Assembly: GCA_023435565.1 (NCBI GenBank)
Contig: JAEYRN010000093.1
Coordinates: 1 to 49,122 of the forward strand
Direction: 5' to 3'
From: Bacillota bacterium
GTDB taxonomy: Bacteria; Bacillota; UBA4882; UBA8346
DNA length: 49,122 nt
The position numbers and the translations under genes were made by a program. Shown here in pieces: positions 16,261-24,561 of the stretch (positions are counted from its first letter, which is position 1; each line of letters begins with the position of its first letter). The notes beneath the pieces are model-generated. The model searched no databases. It saw only the letters and a program-made list of their open reading frames with translations, and was not told where the DNA came from.

Positions 16261-16407
16261 AATAGGCATGCAAACTCCAAAAGAACATGGGTAATAATAT
16301 GTATAGGTTATATCACTACTTTTTTTGGACATTGTGTTTATGGTGCGGCGATGAGTTATGCCTATATTAAGCTGGCCAAGATTAAAAACAGCGCATGGAA
16401 AAGGTAA
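16261..16407 (+). pseudogene. C-terminal remnant of another four-helix family member
   Basis: The frame ending at TAA 16405-16407 reads GYITTFFGHCVYGAAMSYA followed by YIKLAKIKNSAWKR. This aligns with the C-termini of the complete paralogs, for example NFSAFFGHSIFGISLGIYAQILL. No start or N-terminal three quarters remain: upstream it runs straight into the stop region of the preceding gene. The remnant overlaps, in another frame, the first codons of the following gene. It is too short to be a functional membrane protein and is best read as deletion debris of a former ninth array member. Confidence 0.65.
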
Positions 16408-16409
16408 AA

Positions 16410-16871
16410 ATGAAATTTGATATCAAAGACCGTTTAACCCAAGGATTTATCTCTGGTCTCGCCGGGTTCCCGCTCCAGTTGGTATTCATGTTGATTATGC
16501 ATCAACTCCATTTGACAAAGTATCATTATGCGGACTTTGCGGCGGTTTTGACATATAACCATCGGCCTGAAGGGTTGATGGAGACACTTTTTGCCGAATT
16601 CGTGGTCCTTATTTTTCAGGGGGTGTTGGGGATTGGTTTTGCATTTTTCTTAAAGGCGGTATCCAGCGCCAATATTTTTCTTAAGGGTTGGCTTTATGGC
16701 ACCTTTGTCTGGTTTGCCATTTATGCGGTCATGACCATTTTTCAACTAAAGTATATCTACCCGGTGGATACCCTGACTGCCGCTTCCAACTTAATTGCCG
16801 CCTCCATCTGGTCATTCGGAACGACCTGGGCAATTTTATTCTTGAATCGGAAATATGGGGTTAAAGATTAA
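16410..16871 (+). CDS. Small four-helix membrane protein, paralogous family member 6
   Basis: About 153 residues with about four membrane segments. N-terminus MKFDIKDRLTQGFISGLAGF, central LGIGFAFFLKAVSSANIFLKG, and C-terminal LIAASIWSFGTTWAILFLN match the family layout. An in-frame ATG at 16395 would add five residues, but AAGG at 16401-16404 sits 5 nt before ATG 16410 and the KDR that follows lines up with paralogs. It is probably co-transcribed with the CBO0543-like gene 18 nt downstream. Confidence 0.7.
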   Translation: MKFDIKDRLTQGFISGLAGFPLQLVFMLIMHQLHLTKYHYADFAAVLTYNHRPEGLMETLFAEFVVLIFQGVLGIGFAFFLKAVSSANIFLKGWLYGTFVWFAIYAVMTIFQLKYIYPVDTLTAASNLIAASIWSFGTTWAILFLNRKYGVKD

Positions 16872-16889
16872 GCGTTTGGAGTTGATAAG

Positions 16890-17369
16890 ATGCTTTCAGG
16901 AGTGCCGGTTGAGTATTATTACCCTGCGTTAGCTTTTGTACTATTGGCATTAGTGGTATTATTTGTTCCCAAAGAAGAATATAAAAAGCTTTTCTGGATC
17001 AGTTTTTTATGGGGCTATCTCGGCAGTAAGATCTTTGTGTTAGTGTTCGGAGAATTAATACAGTTATTCAAGTGGAAACAAGCCATGCCTTTTGAGTTTC
17101 TGGGCGCGCCCCATTGGCTGGTTTTAGGTTGGGGTTTGGCTCTGATACTCTTCTTTTATTTTATACCCAAGTCTGAGGAATGGTATGCCTTCCCCGTTTA
17201 TTTGTTAATATTTTCGATCTCAAGCGCGGCCCTTGATAAGATCTTTCATAACGCCGGTCTTTTGGAATACATTCACTGGAATCCTTTCTACCGGTTTGTA
17301 GTGGCCCTGATCTGGTTCTATGGAGCGGCCCGGCATTATGATTATTTGGTTTCAAGAGGACGGTTATAG
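16890..17369 (+). CDS. CBO0543-like multi-pass membrane protein
   Basis: A 159-residue protein with about five membrane segments. VPKEEYKKLFWISFLWGYLG near the N-terminus, FEFLGAPHWLVLGWGLALILF in the middle (quoted here without its flanks) and NAGLLEYIHWNPFYRFVVAL near the end correspond position by position to the minus-strand CBO0543-like protein at 13795-14256. GGAG lies 8 nt before ATG 16890. It ends the plus-strand set and faces the last gene of the ger operon tail-to-tail, with 39 nt between them. Confidence 0.72.
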   Translation: MLSGVPVEYYYPALAFVLLALVVLFVPKEEYKKLFWISFLWGYLGSKIFVLVFGELIQLFKWKQAMPFEFLGAPHWLVLGWGLALILFFYFIPKSEEWYAFPVYLLIFSISSAALDKIFHNAGLLEYIHWNPFYRFVVALIWFYGAARHYDYLVSRGRL

Positions 17370-17408
17370 GATTTACGGTCGGAAAGTTAAAAGGGTTTAC
17401 AATGTTAT

Positions 17409-17630
17409 TTACTTACCGCTTTTCAAACCAAAAACCGTTTCGGTCAACTTCCCAATTTCGGTTGTCACGGCAGGCATCGGCACTCCCATGACCAATAAAA
17501 CGCTTAAAATTAAAGCTGTCAACATCAACCCCGAATACACCGCCAACTCCCACCAGTATTTTTTACGGACCAATCCCGGCACATCCAACAAAGCCAGGGC
17601 AAGAAAAACGAACAACAGAATAATCAACAT
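17409..17630 (-). CDS. Small two-helix membrane protein of the ger operon
   Basis: A 73-residue protein with two hydrophobic segments (about 2-19 and 27-50) joined by a short basic loop VRKKYW. It overlaps the end of the upstream gerB-type gene by 7 nt, a sign of translational coupling, and is the last gene of the germination operon. Short membrane proteins of unknown function are often found beside gerA operons. No catalytic motif is present. Confidence 0.75.
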   Translation of the reverse strand: MLIILLFVFLALALLDVPGLVRKKYWWELAVYSGLMLTALILSVLLVMGVPMPAVTTEIGKLTETVFGLKSGK

Positions 17631-18724
17631 TCCTTTTCCCTCCGGGGTAATTTTCGGATGATCACTACCATTAAAGTTAAAAGCGGTATTACTAATTGAA
17701 AGAACATAGAATAGATGGGGTTCGCCGTCTCGTTAAACTCAAAATTTTCACTAATCGATGTAAAATTGATGATCGAAAAGATAATCATCAGAACCCCAAT
17801 TGGTATGATTAAAGACCGGATCGAACGTAAGTTAAATATTTGTCCCAGACCCAGAACCGTACTATAGTGAAGTACGGCTATCTTTAAAAAACCCATTGTC
17901 AGAAAATTAATAACCACTATTATTTCAAAACGCGTATTCACAAAGGGTAAATTGATTAATTTCACCGCTTCATAGGATGGGTAAGTAAAGAGGCTTTTGG
18001 TAGCCCCCAATGCTCCAATACTGCGCAATATAACTAAGATCAAAATTAATGCCGCCACCAAAATCCCAATTAAGGTTTTATTGCGGTATTCCTTGGTTTG
18101 ATTGAGAAAAGGGAAGATCATTAAAAAGAAAAACGTCTCACCAAAGGGAAAAATAGCAACAGATTGGGATACTTTTAACAGTTCCCAAATAGGAGTCTCC
18201 AGTAACGGTAAAAAGTTTTTAAACTCCAGCTGATTCAGTTGAACAAGAAGTGCCGTAATTAATAAGAAGATGGTTATCGGGACCAATACCAAACTGCAGC
18301 GAGTAATTACTTCCAAACCGTTACCGACCGCAAAGGCGGATACTGAAATCAATAACGCGGCAAACACGATACTGGGCGTTTCAGGCATAATTGTCGTAGT
18401 AAAAAAGTCGGTAAAGTTACGAATTACGATTGATCCTATATGAAATGCGTACCAAATGAACATACCGGCGATGACTTTTCCCAGATAAGGGCCAAAGGCT
18501 GTCTCTAAAATCTCAACAATCGTCTTTCCCGGAAAGCGGCGGGCCAGAGTGGTGGAGATTAAGGCAAAAATTCCTCCCTCAACCGCGCCGATGATGATGG
18601 CAATCCATGCGTCCTGTTGGACCGACCTCCCCGGAGTCATAATTACCGATGATCCCAGAAGAAAACCCACCATTAAAAAAACCAATTGAGAGCCGGATAT
18701 TCTCCCCTGCTCAAGGTTGGTCAA
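17624..18724 (-). CDS. gerB: GerAB/ArcD/ProY family germinant receptor permease subunit (second copy)
   Basis: A 366-residue integral membrane protein with about ten hydrophobic segments, the usual size of GerB subunits. It begins with ISGSQLVFLMVGFLLGSSVI, and shares GRSVQQDAWIAIIIGAVEG, FHIGSIVIRNFTDFFTTTIMP (split at FF) and a central PLLETPIWELLKVSQS with the preceding GerB copy. Known role: B subunits of GerA-type receptors sit in the spore inner membrane and take part in germinant binding and ion release. Its start overlaps the upstream gerB stop by 4 nt, and its end overlaps the small membrane protein gene. The two copies are diverged, so they may bind different germinants (inference). 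Confidence 0.93.
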   Translation of the reverse strand: MTNLEQGRISGSQLVFLMVGFLLGSSVIMTPGRSVQQDAWIAIIIGAVEGGIFALISTTLARRFPGKTIVEILETAFGPYLGKVIAGMFIWYAFHIGSIVIRNFTDFFTTTIMPETPSIVFAALLISVSAFAVGNGLEVITRCSLVLVPITIFLLITALLVQLNQLEFKNFLPLLETPIWELLKVSQSVAIFPFGETFFFLMIFPFLNQTKEYRNKTLIGILVAALILILVILRSIGALGATKSLFTYPSYEAVKLINLPFVNTRFEIIVVINFLTMGFLKIAVLHYSTVLGLGQIFNLRSIRSLIIPIGVLMIIFSIINFTSISENFEFNETANPIYSMFFQLVIPLLTLMVVIIRKLPRREKEC

Positions 18725-19836
18725 ACTGATTCACCTCCATTAATCCCGGGGAGGTTCCCGGTTGCTTTACGGACCCAGGCAACGGCAAGGGTTAGGATTG
18801 GTATTCCCAACTCAAAAGGCGCTGCGTAAAATAGCCACCTTTGGTGAAAAAATTGCGACGTTTCCGTAACATTATTAAAATTAATGATTGCAAAAATAAT
18901 CATTAATAAGGATAAGGGAATTACCAAAACATTATTAGATCGAAGTCCCAAAACCCGGGCCGCCCCAAGCGAAGTTCCGTAAAGCAAGACTGAGGTTTTT
19001 AGAAAACCCATAGTTATCGCGTTAATGGCAACAATAATCTCTAGTCTGGTTATTACTTGTCCGATATTGATTAATTGAAAAGCTTGAAAAGAAGGATAAT
19101 TATAAAGCTCGATACTGGCTCCCAAAACCGAAATATTACGGAAAGAAGCCATCATCAGGGTTAAACCGGCGATTACCAAACCTGGAATGACGGAAGAAAA
19201 TATTTTGGATTTATGATTTAGATTTTGGAAAATCATGCCGAAAACAACTATCTCTCCGAATGGAAAGACTGCTACCTGGTAAGTTGCTGCCAGAAAATCG
19301 CTCCAGGGCGCTTCAAAAAGCGGTCTGACATTGTTCCAGTTGAATTCGGGAAGCAGCATTATCGTGTTTAATATGAATACCCCGATTGTCACCGGAACCA
19401 AGATTTCTCCGCATCTGGCAAGTACTTCAATCCCTTTTCGCGCCACCATTAGACAGGCCAGGCTGATACCGATCAAAAACACCGGGCCGGGTGTTTCCGG
19501 CATAACGACAGTTGTAAAAAAATGACTGAAGACGTCCAGAACCAAGGAACCGGAGTGAAAAAAAAACCAAAGTAGCGAAATGAAAATGATCTTTCCCAAC
19601 AGCCGGCCATATACGGTTTCAAAAATCTCCACCAGGTTCTGTTCCGGAAACCAGATAGATAAAACAGTATAAATCAAACCGAAGAGAATTCCCAAGCCCG
19701 TACCCGATAATATCGCCAGCCAGCTATCATGGGCGGCCGCCGTACCGGTAGGCAGTAACACGTTACTGCCGAAACAAAAACCGGTTATCAACCAACTTAA
19801 CTGCCTGATATTTATTTTTCCTTTTTCCGGTACCAT
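18721..19836 (-). CDS. gerB: GerAB/ArcD/ProY family germinant receptor permease subunit (first copy)
   Basis: A 371-residue protein with about ten membrane segments and the APC-superfamily fold expected of GerB. Recognisable stretches are NIRQLSWLITGFCFGSNVLL, AAAHDSWLAILSGTGLG, FFTTVVMPETPGPVF and RPLFEAPWSDFLAATYQVAV. It lies 15 nt after gerC and overlaps the second gerB by 4 nt. Spore-specific expression is expected from the sigma-G-like promoter in front of gerA. Start context was not decisive; GTG/ATG choice at 19836 follows the family length. Confidence 0.93.
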   Translation of the reverse strand: MVPEKGKINIRQLSWLITGFCFGSNVLLPTGTAAAHDSWLAILSGTGLGILFGLIYTVLSIWFPEQNLVEIFETVYGRLLGKIIFISLLWFFFHSGSLVLDVFSHFFTTVVMPETPGPVFLIGISLACLMVARKGIEVLARCGEILVPVTIGVFILNTIMLLPEFNWNNVRPLFEAPWSDFLAATYQVAVFPFGEIVVFGMIFQNLNHKSKIFSSVIPGLVIAGLTLMMASFRNISVLGASIELYNYPSFQAFQLINIGQVITRLEIIVAINAITMGFLKTSVLLYGTSLGAARVLGLRSNNVLVIPLSLLMIIFAIINFNNVTETSQFFHQRWLFYAAPFELGIPILTLAVAWVRKATGNLPGINGGESV

Positions 19837-19851
19837 TCGTCCCGCCTTAGT

Positions 19852-21018
19852 TTATTCCGGTTTAATCGGTTTAATGATTAACCCGACCCGGCTGATATTG
19901 GCTTTCACGGTCAATTCAACCTTAAGATCGGGAAATAGCTTATCCCATTGTGGTTCAAGCCGTTTCCAAGCCTTAGGATCGGCCCGGTGTACCGCATCTC
20001 CGAAACCAAAGATATCGGCATTTAATTCCTTGGCCTTCTTTAAAGCGGCGTTGATTTCGTTTCTGATCGCCGTTGCCTCCCGCCTGGCCAAGCTTTTTAG
20101 TAATTCCGGTTTACTAGCGTCCAAAACACCGGTTTGGTCTCCTAGATTAGACTGGACATTTATCTTAACCTTAATTAGAATAGAACTTCCTTTTACTTCC
20201 GCCTTGATTTTGCTTTTGGAACGGATCAATTCCAGGCTGACCTTGCCCTTGTCATTGGGAGCTTTAACAACTACAATACCGCTTTTGACCTTACCAATTA
20301 CCCAGAGCAGGCCGCGAGTTTCCCTTTTGCCAATAAAACCGACCAGTTTGTCCTCTTTGAAGATAGCGGTGCCGGTAAGTTCCGCCTCCCCTTCCTTGTT
20401 GAGCAAGATTTCAGTCGCCACTGGAGCAGTGGTCTTACTGACTAGCCTTTCGACAAAATCATGGGCCGTAAAACCCCCTATTTGGGAAGTGGCGGATTGG
20501 GCTTCAATCATTTCCGCGATTTCCCTAGCCGGGATCTTCTCCATTTTTCCGGGAGTCTTAATCAAATCCCCGGCTTTTCCAGGAGTAATCAGTACCCAGG
20601 CAGTAGGACGAGTCTCCGCGTCCCTGATTTCAAAGTCCAGAAACTTTCTGACTCCTTTTTCAGCAGCGTCCTTCCCAACAATAAAAATCTGATTGTGGGG
20701 CCAGTATAACCTCCGGCTAAATCCGGTTATTGCGCCTCTCACCGCCTCAAAGACCGTATTACCGGTACTCTCAACGATCATTACCGGCTGCGGCTGACTA
20801 CCCTGTCCACCGCCACCCGAAGATCCGCCCCCTTTGACTTCACCCGGTTTGATTACTTGAACAGTTAATAATATTTTCTCCGGGTCTTTGGCCAAATCAA
20901 TCCCAATCCCGGAGACAATGCCCAACTGGTTTATGTTTCGGTAGTTCCAACATCCCCCGGTAAATAGAATTATTAACAGTATCAGTATTATAAAAGTTAA
21001 TTTATTTCTCTGACCCAT
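19852..21018 (-). CDS. gerC: Ger(x)C family spore germination lipoprotein
   Basis: About 388 residues. The N-terminus MGQRNKLTF, hydrophobic stretch IILILLIILF and lipobox TGGC (Cys23) form a lipoprotein signal, so the mature protein is anchored on the outer face of the spore inner membrane. CWNYRNINQLGIVSGIGID is the standard opening of GerC. A frame extension to 21096 exists, but ATG 21018 is preferred: GGAGG lies 6 nt upstream and the signal peptide then starts correctly. It overlaps gerA by 17 nt in another frame. A Gly/Ser/Gln-rich insert, GGGSSGGGGQGSQPQP, interrupts the first domain. Known role: C subunit of the GerA-type germinant receptor. Confidence 0.94.
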   Translation of the reverse strand: MGQRNKLTFIILILLIILFTGGCWNYRNINQLGIVSGIGIDLAKDPEKILLTVQVIKPGEVKGGGSSGGGGQGSQPQPVMIVESTGNTVFEAVRGAITGFSRRLYWPHNQIFIVGKDAAEKGVRKFLDFEIRDAETRPTAWVLITPGKAGDLIKTPGKMEKIPAREIAEMIEAQSATSQIGGFTAHDFVERLVSKTTAPVATEILLNKEGEAELTGTAIFKEDKLVGFIGKRETRGLLWVIGKVKSGIVVVKAPNDKGKVSLELIRSKSKIKAEVKGSSILIKVKINVQSNLGDQTGVLDASKPELLKSLARREATAIRNEINAALKKAKELNADIFGFGDAVHRADPKAWKRLEPQWDKLFPDLKVELTVKANISRVGLIIKPIKPE

Positions 21019-22627
21019 CAGTTTCCTCCGGATTCTCTTTCTGCGGCGGTCTAGGCCTAGAATAATAGTTTTGGCGGAAACGGTCTTGAGCCCCAATGAA
21101 CTTAGGACGAGTAAACATCGCCCACCAAGGCGCCCGTACCATTACATCCCGTGCCAAATCCCCGATGGCCATCGGGGCGATTGGCGATAATAAAGGAACT
21201 CCGAAGGAACGTAACGAAGCCAAATGAATTAACAAAATTAACAAACCGATGGTAATACCGAAGGCCCCGAGAAAACCGGCTAAGATCGTTAAAGAAAACC
21301 TGATAATTGTGCTCTCCTGAACCAAGGTGGGAGAGACAAATGAAGTAATGGCAGTGAGGGCAATGATAATCACCAATGGAGCCCCAACCAACCCTGCGGT
21401 GACTGTAGCTTCTCCGATGACCAAGGCCCCCACGATGCTGACCGCCTGGCCTATCGGCCTAGGCAGCCGAATTCCGGCCTCCCTTAAAATTTCAAAAATC
21501 AAACCCATTACTATCGCTTCTACCACCGCCGGAAAAGGTGTGCCTTCGGTAGCGGCGGCCGTAGTGATCAGTAATTGGGTTGGTAACAATTCCTGATGAA
21601 AAGCGGTTAATGCCACATATGAGGCAGGAAGTAAAACACTAATCCCAAACGCTACATAACGGACCCAGCGGATTAAAGTACCAAAAAAAGACCTAAAATT
21701 ATAATCATCCGGGCTTTGAAAATTCTCGATAAATAAAAACGGAGCGGTTAAAACCACCGGAGTACCGTCAATGAAGATTGCTGCCCTGCCTTCCAGTAAT
21801 TTGGCGCAGACCACATCCGGCCTTTCGGTATAACCGATAGTAGCAAAGATTGAGAACGGAGCGTCTTCGATAAATTCTTCCAAGGCCCCACTGGATAAAA
21901 TCCCATCGGTTATGATCCTTTTGATCCTTTGTTTAATCTCCTCAATTAACTTGGGATCGGCAATACTTTTCAAATATGCAATGCAAATCTCAGTTTTTGT
22001 CCTGGTCCCCGCTTGCAACGTTTCCAAAGTTAATCCGGGATCCCCCAGTTTGCGCCGGAGTAAAGCGGTATTGGTCCGTAACGTTTCGATAAAACCCTCT
22101 CTTGAGCCTTTAACGATTACTTCGGAATCAGGCTGCTCGATACCGCGTTTTTCCCATCCCGGAGTAGCGACAACTAAAGCCTCGTTGTACCCGTTAACCA
22201 ATAACACTGTATTTCCGGAAAGAATGGCTGAGATAATCCGATCAAAATCAAACTCACGATTTATTTCACCGATGGTAATTACTCTTGAAGCAATATATTC
22301 CAACCGACCCTGCGGATCAGTTTTTTCACGAACGGATTCGGATGTTAACATTAAAGGACGGAGGATACTCCATTCGATTTGTTTCTTATCCGTCAACCCG
22401 TCAATGAAGACAACGGCCCCTATATCCTTTTCCGGACCGTCAATGGTAAACTCCTTGATGATCAGGTCGGAGCTGGAGTTAAGTTCCTTTTTGATCGAAT
22501 CCAAATTGGCTTTTAGGTTCGATGACAGATCGTTATCACTGAACTCTTCCTTGGCAAACTCCATTTTAAGCTTGGAAATTTCCCGCTTCATCCGCCACAG
22601 AAGCCTTTTACGCGGTTTACGAAACAT
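21002..22627 (-). CDS. gerA: GerA-type spore germination receptor A subunit
   Basis: A 541-residue protein of normal size. A long soluble N-terminal region (about 1-310) contains the characteristic EFTIDGPEKDIGAVVFIDGL-type segment and GNTVLLVNG. About four or five membrane segments (about 320-490) follow, including LLPASYVALTAFHQELLPTQ and GLVGAPLVIIIALTAITSF, both hallmarks of GerA. The C-terminal tail is basic and proline-rich (RPRPPQKENPEE). GAGAGG precedes ATG 22627. It is the first gene of the operon and follows a sigma-G-like promoter at 22656-22686. Known role: with GerB and GerC it forms the inner-membrane receptor that triggers ion release on germinant binding. Confidence 0.95.
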   Translation of the reverse strand: MFRKPRKRLLWRMKREISKLKMEFAKEEFSDNDLSSNLKANLDSIKKELNSSSDLIIKEFTIDGPEKDIGAVVFIDGLTDKKQIEWSILRPLMLTSESVREKTDPQGRLEYIASRVITIGEINREFDFDRIISAILSGNTVLLVNGYNEALVVATPGWEKRGIEQPDSEVIVKGSREGFIETLRTNTALLRRKLGDPGLTLETLQAGTRTKTEICIAYLKSIADPKLIEEIKQRIKRIITDGILSSGALEEFIEDAPFSIFATIGYTERPDVVCAKLLEGRAAIFIDGTPVVLTAPFLFIENFQSPDDYNFRSFFGTLIRWVRYVAFGISVLLPASYVALTAFHQELLPTQLLITTAAATEGTPFPAVVEAIVMGLIFEILREAGIRLPRPIGQAVSIVGALVIGEATVTAGLVGAPLVIIIALTAITSFVSPTLVQESTIIRFSLTILAGFLGAFGITIGLLILLIHLASLRSFGVPLLSPIAPMAIGDLARDVMVRAPWWAMFTRPKFIGAQDRFRQNYYSRPRPPQKENPEETDGSEK

Positions 22628-22655
22628 CTTTTTCCTCTCTTGCCAAATATATTTT

Positions 22656-22686
22656 TATTATGGAAAAAACAAACAAAAACTATGCA
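22656..22686 (-). promoter_or_regulatory. Sigma-G-like promoter of the ger operon
   Basis: On the minus strand TGCATA (22681-22686) is followed after exactly 18 nt by CATAATA (22656-22662). This agrees with the forespore sigma-G pattern (GyATR, 17-18 nt, CATnnTA). Transcription would start near 22649, about 20 nt before gerA. Forespore expression is what is known for germinant receptors, which supports the call. Confidence 0.78.
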
Positions 22687-22706
22687 TACCATTGCATTAT
22701 CAAAAT

Positions 22707-22729
22707 AAAAAAACCGGGGATAACCCCGG
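22707..22729 (-). terminator. Rho-independent terminator downstream of yitT
   Basis: CCGGGG and CCCCGG form a perfect six-pair stem with a four-base loop, followed on the minus strand by TTTTTTT (complement of 22707-22713). It ends transcription arriving from yitT and isolates the sigma-G-like promoter just beyond it. Confidence 0.85.
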
Positions 22730-22768
22730 GCGTTATCTCTCGGATGCCGAGTTTTTGCCTTAAATTGT

Positions 22769-22930
22769 ATGGAAGATCACGTCCATATGCTGCTTTATAT
22801 CCCGGCTCGATTGTCGGTGGCTTATGTAATTAATATCCTGAAAGGATCAAGTTCTCATGAAATTAAAGAAATTTCAGCTCTGGGTGGTGAACGACAATCG
22901 TTTCCGTTTATCGGAAGCAAGACCCGTTAA
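22769..22930 (+). mobile_element. Remnant of an IS200/IS605-family TnpA (HUH transposase)
   Basis: The frame MEDHVHMLLYIPARLS continues with YVINILKGSSSHEIKEI and stops at TAA 22928-22930. This is the middle part of IS200-type TnpA: the HVH is the HUH metal-binding motif, followed by the conserved IPxxxSxxxxxxxLKGxSS. The N-terminal part and the C-terminal catalytic Tyr region are missing, so it is a dead fragment. It may once have inserted in the space after yitT. The family call rests on the HUH plus LKG pattern. Confidence 0.75.
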
Positions 22931-22969
22931 TTCCAGTAATTTTGACTATAACTAACGCATAACGTATTT

Positions 22970-23842
22970 CTACTCCTTAAAACCCTCTCCCAAGACCTCA
23001 TGAACGTCGGTTATAATCACAAACGCCCGGGGGTCAATCCGGCGGACTATCTCCTTCAGTTTGACCTCCTCCGCCCGGGAAATTACACATAATATTACTT
23101 CCTTGTGAGCGGTTGAGTATAATCCCTTCCCCAAAAGTCCGGTCGCTCCCCGTTGCAAATCATTTAAAATCTTTTCTCCAATCTCAGCCGAACGTTCCGA
23201 AATAATAAAAGCCGCTTTGGCATAATCCAAACCTTCTAAAACCGCATCCAAAATTTTACCGGTAACAAACATAGTTATGAGTGCATATAAAGCCAGTTCC
23301 GTACTGTTAAAAACTATCCCCGCCAAAGCGATAACCGTACCGTCGAAGATTAACAGCGCATGACCTATCGAGATACCGGAAATCCTGTTCAATAATTGGG
23401 CCGCCAGGTCGGTCCCTCCGGTACTCCCTCGAAACCTAAAGGCTATCCCCATACCAGCCCCGGCAATAACTCCACCATAAAGGGAAGCTAGTAATGGGTC
23501 TTTAGTCAACGGCATTAAGTTGATGACCGAATCCCAAAACTCAATCATAATTGAGATAAATAGCGCCCCAAACAAAGTCTTAGCGCCGAAGCGGGGGCCG
23601 AAACTCCAAAGACAGGCCAGAAATAAAGGAATATTTAATAAAATCATAGTTAAAGCAACCGGCCATCCCCAGAGATGATAAGTTATCACCGCCAAACCGC
23701 TAACTCCTCCGGCAGCGATTTTGTTGGGTATTTGGAGCCAAACTAATGATAAGGAGGTTAGAGTGACTCCGAACAAAATACCGAAATAATCGAGGAATTC
23801 TCTTTTTATTCCATTCCAATTAAATGAAATAATTCTTATCAA
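22970..23842 (-). CDS. yitT: YitT family membrane protein (DUF161 plus DUF2179)
   Basis: About 290 residues. Five or six membrane segments (roughly 20-200), with the conserved IPNKIAAGGVSGLAVITYH and FRGSTGGTDLAAQLLN typical of YitT proteins. A C-terminal soluble DUF2179 domain follows (about 205-290, YSTAHKEVILCVISR). Function is unknown; related proteins have been discussed as transporters. I prefer TTG 23842, which follows GGGGGTG with 5 nt spacing, over the TTG at 23884 that would overlap wecG by 22 nt. It is the last gene of the cell-surface polymer operon and is followed by a terminator. Confidence 0.9.
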   Translation of the reverse strand: MIRIISFNWNGIKREFLDYFGILFGVTLTSLSLVWLQIPNKIAAGGVSGLAVITYHLWGWPVALTMILLNIPLFLACLWSFGPRFGAKTLFGALFISIMIEFWDSVINLMPLTKDPLLASLYGGVIAGAGMGIAFRFRGSTGGTDLAAQLLNRISGISIGHALLIFDGTVIALAGIVFNSTELALYALITMFVTGKILDAVLEGLDYAKAAFIISERSAEIGEKILNDLQRGATGLLGKGLYSTAHKEVILCVISRAEEVKLKEIVRRIDPRAFVIITDVHEVLGEGFKE

Positions 23843-23862
23843 AATCACCCCCAAAAAATTTC

Positions 23863-24561
23863 TTATTTTAAAAAAAGATACCAAAACTTAGCCAGTTCCG
23901 GTAAATGTTTTAGTTTTTTGGGATCCCGGACCATCCGGCAACACCATTCCCAACCGTTATCACGGAGAATTGCCGGGGGCCGTGATTTTTGGCCGGAAAT
24001 AACCTCAAAGGCCCCTCCGATACCCATCCCAACTGTTGCTGTTAAATAAGGTAATGTTTCATCTAAAAAAATTTCTTGCCGTGGCGAACCCAAACCAGTT
24101 AATAATAATATTGGTTTTACTTTTACAATTTCCTCCCGGATCAAGTCTTCATTCTGATCAAAACCTTCCCTGATAATCATTAAACCATTAGAAGCAAATT
24201 TTCTTCTTAACCAAAAAACGGTCTCTTTCGAACCCCCGTAACAATACACCCGTAACCGCTCTTCAATGCAAAATTTAAGAAGTTGGTCCGCCAACTCAAC
24301 TCCCGGAAATCGTTCAGTCCAGAACCCTCTTTTTTTTAATGCCAGCATAATACTATAACCATCCGCAGTTACCAAGTCCGCGTTCCGGATGATCTGTTTC
24401 AATCGGGCATTCTTCAAAGCCGTAATTAACATTGTAGCATTAAGAGTAATCACCTGGCGTGGTTTTTCACCTTCAGTCATCCAATTAACGACCGTTTCCC
24501 GGATTTCCCTTCTTGGACCGGCGTCAACCGGAATTTCAGCAAAATAATAACGTTGGATCAT
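23863..24561 (-). CDS. wecG: WecB/TagA/CpsF family glycosyltransferase
   Basis: About 232 residues. Characteristic parts are VITLNATMLITAL, NADLVTADGYSIMLALK, VYCYGGSKETV, LLTGLGSPRQEIFLDE and GMGIGGAFEVISGQKSRPP. Known reaction: transfer of ManNAc or ManNAcA from the UDP-sugar to a polyprenyl-linked GlcNAc at the cytoplasmic face, in teichoic acid or secondary cell-wall polymer synthesis. ATG 24561 overlaps the csaB stop in an ATGA, so translation is coupled; a frame extension to 24648 has no support. Its pairing with CsaB suggests a pyruvylated cell-wall polymer for S-layer anchoring. Confidence 0.92.
   Translation of the reverse strand: MIQRYYFAEIPVDAGPRREIRETVVNWMTEGEKPRQVITLNATMLITALKNARLKQIIRNADLVTADGYSIMLALKKRGFWTERFPGVELADQLLKFCIEERLRVYCYGGSKETVFWLRRKFASNGLMIIREGFDQNEDLIREEIVKVKPILLLTGLGSPRQEIFLDETLPYLTATVGMGIGGAFEVISGQKSRPPAILRDNGWEWCCRMVRDPKKLKHLPELAKFWYLFLK

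Larger units (their letters stand above)
22628..22969. other. Intergenic region between yitT and gerA
   Basis: About 340 nt. Reading along the minus strand from yitT, it holds the IS200-like transposase remnant (antisense), the terminator of the upstream operon, the sigma-G-like promoter, and the gerA leader. These are listed separately. A small plus-strand hairpin, CTCGG-ATG-CCGAG followed by TTTTT at 22739-22756, may be a leftover end hairpin of the IS200-like element. Confidence 0.6.

Noticed and set aside
19874..20692. 272-residue plus-strand frame opposite gerC
   Set aside because: Ser/Leu-rich shadow of the well-supported gerC gene on the other strand.
21912..22763. 283-residue plus-strand frame opposite gerA
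   Set aside because: Shadow of gerA; it also crosses the sigma-G-like promoter and the terminator.
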